The position numbers and the translations under genes were made by a program. DNA of 45,000 bases from Glandiceps talaboti (Eukaryota; Hemichordata; Enteropneusta; Spengelidae), in contig NC_135568.1 in assembly GCF_964340395.1 (NCBI RefSeq), positions 13,966,776-14,011,775 on the forward strand. The letters are read 5' to 3'. The notes below the pieces were generated by a model, which saw nothing but the letters and a program-made list of their open reading frames with translations, did no database searches and was not told the DNA's origin. Below, piece by piece: positions 35,264 through 45,000 of this stretch (position 1 is the first letter of the stretch; each line of letters begins with the position of its first letter).

Positions 35264-35293
35264 GGCGCGCCCTCACTGTACGCTAATTATATA
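35264..35293 (-). promoter_or_regulatory. TATA-like site plus GGCGCGCC block, U5
   Basis: Same arrangement: TATATAA (35287-35293) and GGCGCGCC (35264-35271). The 4-bp insertion is absent here, as in U1 and U2. Confidence 0.25.
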
Positions 35294-35999
35294 GAGGTCA
35301 ATGTATAGGTCACCATTATTGATACATTGTCGCGAAATTTTCTTTGTAGGCTAGGCGAGGCTTGGTCTATTTTCCATATTTTGACCACACACATTTGGGT
35401 ATAAATTATAGATTATGACATTAAATTGTGAGTGTATTTATATCCTGAGATACAGAGCTAGATAAAAGATTATGTACAGGCCTTGCAATAAACAGCGGTA
35501 GTTTTTTATAGAGAGAAATCTCAAAAGAATACAGTAAAAAGGAGACGGTTCAAGGTCAATATAATACTTCCTAAACATCTAATTGAAAATCTAAAAAGAC
35601 TTGATTTCTCCTTATTCATCTGCGCATTAGTGTGTGAAATTTGAAAATGATATGTCCATATTTGATGAAATTGAAACGATGATAAATATTTCAGAGTGTC
35701 TCGTGACTGGCGCCTGTCGTACGTCAGTGTATGTGCTAGTGACAGGTTCAGGAGCTTTACGAAATCAATGTGTATTGATAAGAAAAACATGCTCTGGTTA
35801 CCTTTGAAATTATTGCCATTGTACCATGAATACACAGAACTTTCATAAAATGTCTAAATCATGAGCAAGCATGAAACTGAGATGATGGAGCTGGGGTTAC
35901 TTATCATTCGCCGGCCGATACATACATGATGTATGGTATATTTGTATTTCTTTTCAAGCTAAACCATTTTCTCTATATTGCTTTAAAGTTATTATAATT

Positions 36000-36000
36000 C

Positions 36001-36060
<60 letters not shown>
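36000..36060. repeat. (TTG)n microsatellite, U5
   Basis: About 20 TTG triplets at the same site in the unit. Confidence 0.95.
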
Positions 36061-36061
<1 letters not shown>

Positions 36062-37201
36062 AAAGATTCACTTTACTTCATCGTACATTGTAGTAAACAT
36101 TCTGTTAGTGGTCTGAGTACACATGTATCATGAAAAGTTAAGAACAACATGTCTACGTATTACAGCAGGTCGACATCAACATGTGCGCTCGTACTAGAAG
36201 TAGTACTGACAGACCCATTGGAAATACGCGTTCACCTTTCCTCACATTTTTGTTCATAAAGCTATGTTGCTCATGCTCACAGTATATAGTGTACCATCAT
36301 ATGTCAATTCTGGCCAGTTTCACAATAATGAATGCTATTGATGCAACAAACTTTAGTTGTTTTAGATTAACTACCTTTACCCATTGCACATAGATCGTGT
36401 CCTACGTACTACATCATGCAGTATTACGTCATACATGCGGTCATAACCTTAATGTGACGGTGTACACATGCGTGTACGCGGCTGGAGTCATGGTTGTTGG
36501 AAAAAAAACATACTATCAAAACATAAATTAACAATTTTGAGAACTGATATGATGTTTGAGCGATCAATTTCGAAGGTAATAAGAACGTGTATTTGACACT
36601 GAAACACATCTTAATGCATGTCATAGGTCGACGTGCTTGTGACCGACACCTGTCAGAAGACTTGGCCGAAATACTTCAGCTGTTTGTGAAATCCGCGCTC
36701 ATTGTAAAACTATTTTAAGGCCAAGATAAAAAATAGTTTTCTTGTGAGTTTCAATCACTTAAAAACCCTGCCTTGGTCTTCTTTTTTTCTAGTGTTTTTC
36801 CAGCCAATGCAGAGTGCAGATCCAAGGGAAACACAAAATAGGTTGGCACGAAATCCCTGAAAACAGAGTCTTTCTCAGTGTAGAGCAGCTAACTGTAGCT
36901 TCCTGGTTTACTTACATCGACGTTCGTGGTGCACTTTCGACATGAAGCGCATGCGTGACCAGACGATCGATCGATTAATTACTTAAATTGGTCATCAATA
37001 TTCATCGGATTATTACCAAAACCTATGTCTATCAAATTTATTTTGAATTGATGAAGCCGTTTGATAGGAAATGGTGATACCGACACACACAGACACACAA
37101 ACTTCATCCCCATTATAAAACTGGTATTGTTTGCCTCATGTTCTTTTATGACAATTAATTCCAAAATGAAAAGAGTATGCCTGTATGGTACATGCCCTTA
37201 C

Positions 37202-37263
37202 CTGTCCTGTGGCTGGACGATGATCACAATCTTCCAAAAAACTTGGTATGTAGTCGGGAATGT
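37202..37263 (-). other. Candidate exon, U6 (62 bp)
   Basis: Acceptor and donor are intact. One frame reads ...DYIPSFLEDCDHRPATGQ. Confidence 0.4.
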
Positions 37264-38305
37264 CTGTGAAAACAGAATTCAAATATTTTAGGAATAGCAG
37301 TAAAGCACGAAAATTGTATTTTATCACAACCACACATTAACTCTACAGCAGGTAACATTGATCAAATTATAAACATACCATCAGTAGAACATCACGACTA
37401 TCATTATACCGGTAAACTATATAAATGTGGGGGGGGTGTATTGTATTTACTAAAGGTAGCTGAGGGCCAGGAAATCAAAGCAAAAATGTGATCCTCAATT
37501 AAATACCTTTCTTTAAATATAACCAACATATGTTAAGATAATTTAAAACATACTCCAGAATTAATGATAAAGACCTAATCCCTGCACTGCTATCCTGTTA
37601 AAAGTTTGAAAGAAACTGCTTATTTCCCATTATAACCATCGGAACGAATTTGTGTGAAGGCACTATGTTAATCATCCCATGTGTTTGTTTGAATCTCTTC
37701 AGCTAAGCTCAAGGCCAAAGTCCCAAAGACTAGATGAGTAGAATCCCAATATGTATAGGGACAACACCTTCAGAACATTATCCGGAATATCTTACCGAAC
37801 TCCTCTTCTCACATCACATCACAAGTGACAATTGATTCACTGTATGGTTGTCAGCAACGATTTTTAGTCTGTTATTACGCTACTTATCCTTAACCCTAGT
37901 GTTAACCCCAACCCTAACACTAACGAATACTGCAACGATTTAATGTAGAGTTGGTGTCAGTGATGGGATGCTAAAAATCACGAAATAATGCACCTAGAGA
38001 CATTGAATGAATCAAAGTATGACCCTCCGCTTATCCCATTTTCTAAATAGCCCTTCTTCTGAACCGATTTGTAAAAAGTGAACAGAGGCCCTAAGTTCCC
38101 CGCCCCTACCTCATACAATTATTCAAGTATCCCACATTGGAGCAGGCCCATTGTCAGCCAATCTTTCCCTCCACCCACCCATCTCGGCCATCTGTCGCCC
38201 GGCCCTATCACATCCTACTAAATGTCCACTGGCCCATTGTCCTTGGTGATTTCTCTTCTTACCTCTGTAAACACCACGCCCACCCCATAGTTACACACAC
38301 ACGCA

Positions 38306-38358
38306 CATACATACATACATACATACATACATACATACATACATACATACATACATAC
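38306..38358. repeat. (ACAT)n microsatellite, U6
   Basis: About 13 ACAT tetramers at the homologous site. Confidence 0.95.
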
Positions 38359-39940
38359 ACACACTGCATTACGCAAGCAGCACTGTTGATTTTCTAAATA
38401 GCAGTTGAAAAGTAAACTGGCTGATATGTAGCAAAATATTAAACCCGATTTCTTAAATGTAAGTTGTTAAGCATAACATCTACTCGCTAAAGTTACTAAT
38501 CAAATTTAAGGAAAACGTTCTAGGAAAACCGAAAGTGAAAGATGAAAAATAAACGAATGACTGTATTCAATGGTTTAAGATAGAATGTAAGGAAACCAGT
38601 GAAAATATGATATTTACCAACAATAATTTCGTGATAATATAAATCATGAGAGCTCAATTTTGTACTATATATTTATATTACAGATTTTATCATATGGTAA
38701 CTGTCAGAATGCGACGTGTTATGTTATGTGTTTGAAGCGACGTGTTCTGTTATTTGTTTGCTAATAAGCCAGTGATTAGTTCATGACTCACCCTCTACAC
38801 TCGAATGTCTTGAGTTTCGTGAAGTCGATGCACCCTGGGATACATGAAATATTCCACTCTGAAGGAAAGAAAAAATAATGTAATCTACGATAGTCTAAAC
38901 AAACACTGATAATGATAAATTACAGATAAATAATCTTTGATTTGCTAAAACTGTTTAAAGTGGAATGTAATTCTAGGAAATACAGGAATTTTAACCTCTG
39001 TAATACTGGAGAGTATTTTACAGATTTTCATCATTTATTACATTATGTGTCATGGCTACACAATGAGTTAAAAGTTATTGCTCTTCTATTACCTTTGTGT
39101 AGAGAGTTGTTATTGTATAGTTGGAATATACAAGTATGCATATGCAAACAGCAAAACATAAATATTCATGATAGTATCATTTTGTCAGGTAAACACACTT
39201 AGGACCATGGATATTTATGCTGTGATAGTTTACGTGTGTTCAAGTGTCACTTGACCCCAATGAGATAATACATAACCAGAAAAGGAATGTACCTCTGGAA
39301 AATGAATGGGGAATTAATTTCATCTTGTTTATAATGGTTTATGTTTATTTATATGATGTAAAATCAATAAGTGCCACTCCAGATTTCACAATGTACTAAG
39401 AAATTCCTTTACTTCATTCAATTTCTTTAATTACGAACGGGATATTTAAGCAATTTATTATCTAAAATCTTTTTACGATATCTTAAAACGTGACTATATA
39501 TTTAAACTCTTCTAATATTTATTTTTGAAGAATGTATAGCTTAAGTATCCAACCCTTATACATATCGTTGAAATTTTATTAACATAGGCCTGTTCTACAC
39601 TTGGCGTTCAGTTATGTTGGGAAGTAAAGTTGGGAACAAAACACTTTAAAAAAAAATAGCCTGTCTGTATTTCTAAGAATGTCTCGCAGCAGGCTTGTCT
39701 AATATATTTTAAGATATTTCTAATTTCCATTTTAGCACGATGTAGAATTGGTTAAAATGACTCGTCTTCATGTTGCCTATTTATAAATGAAGCTAATATA
39801 TTTTGTATAGAATATCAGAAATGAACAATAAGCATGGACTGAAAAAGTTCACGAATGTATTATTTTGCCTCATGTTCTTTAATGTTATGTCAATTAATTC
39901 CAAAATGAAAAGAGTATGCCTGTATGGTACATGCCCTTAC

Positions 39941-40002
39941 CTGTCCTGTGGCTGGACGATGATCACAATCTTCCCCAAAACTTGGTATGTATTCGGAAAT
40001 GT
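39941..40002 (-). other. Candidate exon, U7 (62 bp)
   Basis: Acceptor TTATGTTTTCACAG and donor GTAAGGGC are intact although much of U7 has diverged. One frame reads ...SEYIPSFGEDCDHRPATGQ. Length and phase equal U2-U6. Confidence 0.4.
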
Positions 40003-41567
40003 CTGTGAAAACATAATTCAAATATTTTAGGAATAGCAATAACATCACGACTATCATACTTGTAAAAATATAGAAATGGGGGGGGGGGGGCTAAAGCTGG
40101 GAGGGCCGGGAAATCCAAGCTAAAATGTAACCCTAAATTAGTTTCCTTTCTCTGAATGTTACTCATCTGTTAAAATATTTTAAAACATACTTCTAGAATT
40201 AATGATAAGGAATTAATTCCAGCATTGCCATCATGTTAAAAGTTTGAAAGAAACCACTTATTTCCCACTATAAACATCGGAGTGAATCTGTATGAAGGCA
40301 CTAAGTTAATACTCAATACATGTGTTTTGACCTCTTGGGCTATGCTGAACGCCAAAGACAAGATGAGTAAACTCCCAACATGTATAGGGGGCAACATCTT
40401 CAGAACATTATCCGCAGTATCTTACCGAACTCCTCTCCTTACATCACATCACAACTGGAAATTGATTCACTGTGTGGTTGTCAGCAACAATTTCTGGTCT
40501 GTTACTACACTACTAAACTTTAACCCTAATGTTAACACCAACCTTGACACTAACCAATACTGCGACAATGTAAGGTAGAATTGGTGTCAGTGATGGGATG
40601 CTAACAATCGCAAAATAATAACTGTACATAGAGACAATGCAATGAATCAATTAAATTATGACCCTCTGCTTATCCCAATTTCTAAAATGTGGCTCTTCTT
40701 CAAAAACGATTTGTAAAAAGTGAAGAGGTCCTAATTTCCCCGCCTCTTCCTCATGTGATTATTGAAGTCTTCTAACTTGGGCCCATTGCCAACCAACCCT
40801 TCCCCCACCCACCCACCTCGGCCATCTGTCCCCCCAGCTCTTTGACTCCTGCTAACTGTCCACTGGCCCATTGTCCTTGGTTATTTCTCTTGTGGCCTTT
40901 CATTCCCTCATTTTAATCGGATGTTTTTAATTTTCAATAACAGGCATCATGCTTCATAAAACGCATTGAATACGGTATTCATTTTAACTTTTGTTCCAAT
41001 CACAACTTAAAAATTTTACCTGAAATTTTTGACTGCACACAAAAGTTAAATTGAATATTGTGGTTTACCATCACAAATGAATTTATATTTGAAGACCATA
41101 TTGAATGCTTTATAATAATTTTCCGTTGATGAACGAATGGCCTTGCTATTGCCGTATATGCATTGGCTTCTTAAACGGTAAACCAACTGTGGTGCTTAGG
41201 GGATTTGCCATTTACAGGTGCACGTGGATGTATGTCTACTGAGAAATTAAATCAAATCAAGAAAAACTGTGCATCCTCTCCCTTCTGTAGATCTTTGAAC
41301 ATACACATTTCTATGAATTCCAGATGTCTTTGAAACATCAGAACATTCAGACCAACATTTAGCTGATATTCAAAAGTCTAGATATAATTTGAATATAAGC
41401 AATAATGCCATTATGTATCGAAAAGTCAAGACATTCCTAGAACCACAAAGATCAAATCGAAGACCGATTCATCCACTAGGGAAGTTACATTTTTAACCAA
41501 GTGCAATAATTTTGTGCAAAGAGAAATAACAATATTTCACTTCAAGTTGTTTGCAAACACCACGCCC

Positions 41568-41607
41568 ACCCCCACCCCCCCCCCCCCACCCCCCTCACAC
41601 ACACATA
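41568..41607. repeat. Poly(C)/(CA) tract, U7
   Basis: CCACC, a long C-run and then CACACACACATACATA replace the (ACAT)n site of the other units. The unrelated insertion begins just after it. Confidence 0.9.
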
Positions 41608-42357
41608 CATATGTCACAATCGCCAGTCTATTTCCCAGGCGATCAGAACATCGGCCATGGACAGAGCTGTGCAAATTTACCTTGGGTACCTGCTGCGGAG
41701 TTATATTGGAGCGCGTCCTCGCCGTGGGGTTAAAGTGTACATGCAAAGGTACATACTTTTTTTCGTAATTATGTTTATTTTGCCATAAAAATAAATGAAA
41801 TTGCATTCATACCTCTAAATATTGCGCGCATTGGCAAGAAAGTCGCAAAAATACTTGCCCCCTTAATCCCCTGTGCTTCAACTAACTTCGGCACCGCAAC
41901 CAGCTCACGAAAGGTGTCGAGGTCCCACGTGTTACAAAAGCCTTCTAAGCCTTTGTGTAATGTTGTTTACTTATGAATTACTAATTACGCTTGCCATATA
42001 GTATTATCTGTAACTGTACATATTGTGGTGTACCAGTTTAGTCTTCCGACAACGATGGTTCATTGGTGTTTTGTCGGCAGCACCCGCAGTGAAACATTAC
42101 CCTACACACATTTCCGAGTGATATAACTGAGTAGGTAATAATGGGTGAAGGCAGTTGAAATCACGAAAAAACTGGACAGTGACGCCATACAGTGAAAGTC
42201 GGTGAATGTTACCGTGGCCGGGGTTCTCCACGCCACCGGTGTAGCCATGATCAAAGCGAAAAAAGGAAGACAAATAAAATAATTTGAAATGATGTTTTCA
42301 AGAAAGCAAGTTAGCTTCATAAAATATTTTCATTGCGATAGCATTTGTTTTTAAACA

Positions 42358-42696
42358 ATGCGTAGTCCGATTGTATGTTTTCATTTCCATGTTGCTGGGA
42401 GTCGATCGTTTTCATTGTGCGCAACGCTCATTATAATGTTGCTATTTTTGTTTCCATTGTTTTGTCTACATGAACAATTACTGTGTCATGCCAATCACAT
42501 GTCAAAAGTGGACGGACACAGCAAAGTACAGTCAGCACTAAGCTTCACGCTCCCAGGTCAAATAACTTCCACAACGTACAATGTAAGACATGTCTATCCA
42601 TACAAAAACTCAAACAAAAATGGTCGGAGACAATACACAATACACAACAGTACGGCCGGCTTCTGTGAACATGGGCCGTGCTTTGAAAGAAGATGA
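42358..42696 (+). CDS. Hypothetical small ORF with hydrophobic N-terminal segment
   Basis: This is a 112-codon frame inside the inverted-repeat insertion. Residues of about 18-40 (SFSLCATLIIMLLFLFPLF) form a membrane segment or uncleaved signal anchor, and the rest is polar, ending FCEHGPCFERR. I do not recognise a family. No splice sites or promoter clearly belong to it, and an open frame of this length can occur by chance, so coding status is uncertain. Confidence 0.2.
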   Translation: MRSPIVCFHFHVAGSRSFSLCATLIIMLLFLFPLFCLHEQLLCHANHMSKVDGHSKVQSALSFTLPGQITSTTYNVRHVYPYKNSNKNGRRQYTIHNSTAGFCEHGPCFERR

Positions 42697-43322
42697 AACC
42701 ACTTCATGTCACTGTGTGGATGGTAATGAACGCAGTAAAAAATGAAATAAAGTACGTGTACACATAGCTTTCAAGAGGGACGGTTATCCAACAAAACGTT
42801 CTGCTCTAACGAATTTGTGGGTCTACTTTCGCGAAGATATTGAATGGTCATAGATTGAATGTACTGTTACGACACATGCTACATTTTAACAACTTGAGAG
42901 AATATTATGGGGAACTCTTGAAGCCATTCTCATTCTCTGTATGTTTGATGGGTATGGAAATATTACATAATTTTCGTTTCGATTACATTGTCTGCAGGAG
43001 CTGTTTTCCACCCATTGAATAGTTATGTCAACAAAGGACGCTGATAACAGCATTCACTTTATGTAAACAACACGGCTTCACTAGGACATACTCATTCACT
43101 ACCAGAGGAACTATCGTTACTGCTAGCGGTCGGTTCGAATGAATTTGGCTAAATCACACCATCAGATGTTAATGCTGGAGTGTATTGCTCTACGCTTGAG
43201 GAATCTGATCAATATTCAACGTCGGGTTCTGGCGAAAACGGGTTTTGAAGTTGACCTTCTGGTTCGACCATAATGGCTTTACATGTAAAGATACACTGAC
43301 GAATGCGTTTGTGTTCCTGCAT

Positions 43323-43365
43323 TGACGTCATAAAGTTCCAAATCTTGTCCTATCCATATGCAAAT
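43323..43365. promoter_or_regulatory. CRE (TGACGTCA) and octamer (ATGCAAAT) sites
   Basis: A full palindromic CRE at 43323-43330 and a perfect octamer at 43358-43365 lie 27 bases apart, next to the right inverted repeat. Directly after them the minus strand has CAG|GTAAGTACC, a near-ideal splice donor (about 43371-43380). Site function is inferred from sequence only. Confidence 0.25.
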
Positions 43366-45000
43366 GAGGTACTTACCTGAAGGTGCTCTGTGGCTGAGCC
43401 AAGAGTGCCTCATTTTTCGCGCAATTTCTCATGTTAGAATTATATTGTACTATTACAAACCCGATTTCCTTTATTTGTATGGCAAAATAAACATAATTAC
43501 GAAAAAAAGTATGTACCTTTGCATGTACACTTTAACGTCCCACAGGATGCGAATAAAACGATAACTAATCGCCTAAAATTCAACACATCAGCCATACTTT
43601 AATCTTTATTCTTTGTATTTAAGCCTTATTTCTTAAAGATAAGTTGTAAAGCATAAAATCTATCCGCTAAAGTTACTAATCAAATTTCAGGAAAACATTG
43701 TAGGAAAACAGAAAGTAAAAAAAGAAACAAATGACTATATTCAATGGTTTAAGATTAAATGTACGGAAACCAGTAATAATAGGATGTTTACCAACAATAA
43801 TCTCCTGATTAATATAAATCATAATAGCTCAATTTAGTACTATATATTTATATTACAGGTTTTATCATAAGGTAACTGTCAGAACGCGACGTGTTATGTT
43901 ATTTGTTTGACGCGACGTGTTGTTATTTGTTTGCTTATAAGCCAGTGATTAGTTCATGACTCACCCTTTACACTCGAATGTCTTGAGTCTTGAAAGGTCG
44001 ATGCACCCTGCGATACATGAAATATTCCACTCTAAAGACAAGTAAAATTAATGTAATCTACGATGGTCCAAACAAACAATGATAATGATAAATTGCAGAT
44101 AGATAATCTATGATTAGCTAAAACTGTTTAAAGTGGAATGTAATTTTAGGAAAGATATGTACTTTTAACCTCTGGAGAGTATTTAACAGATTTCCATCAC
44201 TTCTTACATTATATGCGATGGCTACAAAAAGAGTTGATTGAAAGTTGTTGCTCAATCATTTCCTCAGTGTAGGTAGTTGTTATTGTATAGTAGAATCTAC
44301 AAGTATGCACATGCAACAGCAAAACATAAATCTTCATCTAGTATCATTTGACAGGTAGACATACTTAGGACCATGGATATTTATGCTTTGAAAGCTTACT
44401 TCATACACGTGTCTTTTGACCCCAATGAGATAATGCATGGCCAGAAAGGGATGTACCACTAAAAATGAATGGGGAATTAATTTCATCTTGTTTATAATGG
44501 TTTATGTTTATTTGGATGATGTAAAATCAATAAATGGCAGACCGGAATGCACAGTATACTGTGATGTTCCTTTATTTTATTAAATTTCTTTAATTACCAA
44601 CAGGATATTCAAGCAATTTATTATCTATAACCTTTTACGATATCTTGTAACTTGAATGTAATATTCATTTGAGGAATATAAAGTTTAAGTATCCAAATCT
44701 TATACATATCGTTGAAATTTTATTAACAGAGGCCTGTTCTAAACTTGCGAGTTATGTTGGGAAACATAGTTGTGAGCAAACCCCCTTTTAAACAATAGCC
44801 TCTCTGTATTTCTCAGAAGGCCTCGCAGCAGCCTTGTCTAAATGTAAGAGAGATTTCTCATTTTCATAACTCCATTTTACCACGATGTAGAATTGGTGAA
44901 AATGACTTGTCTTCATGTTGCCTATTTATGATATACGTTGAATAGAATGTCAGAATTGAACAATAAGCATGGGCTGATAAAATAAAAAATGGTATTTTTT

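Larger units (their letters stand above)
32674..37129. repeat. Array unit U5
   Basis: This 4.46-kb unit has the complete layout like U4, with a longer (ACAT)n (33850-33936) and (TTG)n (about 36000-36060). It is the last unit that carries the block of about 2.1 kb between GCATGGGCTTATAAAAG (about 34985) and the next unit start. Confidence 0.88.
37130..39863. repeat. Array unit U6 (lacks the 2.1-kb block)
   Basis: This is a 2.73-kb unit. The left half resembles U5, including (ACAT)n at about 38307-38360. From about 38520 it becomes diverged and gains segments found otherwise only in U7: AATGATAATGATAAATTAC (about 38907), the TTTAACCTCTG...GAGAGTATTTTACAG stretch (about 38990) and 39430-39800. 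It passes from AACAATAAGCATGGACTG directly to the next TTTGCCTCATG, so the (TTG)n tract and TATA/GGCGCGCC block are missing. Confidence 0.85.
41730..43535. mobile_element. Insertion with perfect 58-bp inverted repeats in U7 (possible foldback or DNA transposon)
   Basis: The left arm 41730-41787 and right arm 43478-43535 are perfect reverse complements (TTAAAGTGTACATGCAAAGG ... TTTTGCCATA). The intervening 1,690 bp has no match in other units. Imperfect pairing extends a little outward (GCGTCCTCGCCGTGGGG against GCATCCTGTGGGACG). I see no transposase motif and no clear target-site duplication, so it could be a non-autonomous foldback element, the remnant of a larger one, or an inverted duplication. 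Confidence 0.55.
16431..45000. repeat. Large tandem array of ~2.7-5.1 kb units (U1-U7), continuing past the window
   Basis: Seven head-to-tail units can be phased by the landmark TTTGCCTCATG...AATTAATTCC, which starts at 16431, 20726, 24408, 28268, 32674, 37130 and 39864. Further landmarks recur in the same order in each unit: the CTTACC...CTGTG segment, a G-run, TTATCCGGAATATCTTACCG, GATTCACTGT, TACTATATATTTATAT and CACTCGAATGTCTTGAG. Inner units differ by few substitutions and by large shared indels, whereas U1, U6 and U7 are more diverged, a pattern expected from unequal crossing-over or conversion. I recognise no transposase, RT or tRNA-derived SINE head in the unit, so it looks like a tandem segmental duplication rather than a dispersed element. 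Confidence 0.9.
39864..45000. repeat. Array unit U7 (right edge, diverged, with insertion; cut by window end)
   Basis: U7 shares its second-half segments with U6 and the 41420-41560 segment with U1. Between about 41610 and 43560 it carries unrelated DNA bounded by 58-bp inverted repeats. Unit homology resumes at about 43620 (CTTAAAGATAAGTTGT) and runs to the end of the window, where AACAATAAGCATGGGCTGAT matches the last bases of U6. Another unit is therefore expected just beyond 45000. The stretch 40910-41420 matches no other unit and shows no gene that I can support. Confidence 0.8.

Noticed and set aside
43059-43271. Minus-strand stretch beginning MVEPEGQLQNPFSPEP with an acidic, Ser-rich look.
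   Set aside because: It contains three in-frame stops in 71 codons, which is about what random sequence gives. Composition alone is not enough to call a pseudogene.

Overview
The window reads as nuclear DNA of an animal, most likely a marine or aquatic invertebrate. It holds APE-type LINEs of three lineages, long (ACAT)n, (TTG)n and (TTC)n microsatellites, and no bacterial-style genes, rRNA or tRNA. The species cannot be fixed from sequence alone. No complete host protein-coding gene is evident.

Left part (1-16430) is a LINE graveyard. Copy A (1-5335, 5' end outside the window) and copy B (5431-13579) are two roughly 98-99% identical, head-to-tail copies of one Tx1/L1-group LINE: ORF1 with a CCHC knuckle, ORF2 with AP-endonuclease plus reverse transcriptase. 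They are separated only by a perfect (TTC)n tract of about 95 bp, so the 3' end of A and the 5' end of B both abut TTC, as expected for a LINE that inserts into that microsatellite. Copy B is split inside ORF2 by a CR1-like LINE (8287-12226) with a 2A-like NPGP motif, PHD finger, endonuclease, RT and a (GAAGTA)n tail. At 13579/13580 copy B stops mid-ORF2 and abuts, tail to tail, an old minus-strand L2-like LINE that is also cut mid-RT. All ORFs carry lesions.

Right part (16431-45000) is a large tandem array of at least seven units (U1-U7) of about 2.7-5.1 kb. Inner units U2-U5 are very similar; U1 and U6/U7 at the edges are more diverged. U1-U5 carry a block of about 1.7-2.1 kb (GGCGCGCC plus TATA-like site, (TTG)n tract) that is missing from U6 and apparently U7. 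U2 and U3 share one deletion junction. Every unit has, on the minus strand, a segment bounded by a polypyrimidine-AG acceptor and a GTAAGG donor: 62 bp in U2-U7 and 68 bp in U1, both leaving remainder 2 modulo 3. This is the best hint of a duplicated host exon or gene. U7 also carries an unrelated insertion flanked by perfect 58-bp inverted repeats (41730-43535).

All element boundaries come from comparing copies within the window; family names rest on protein motifs recognised by eye.
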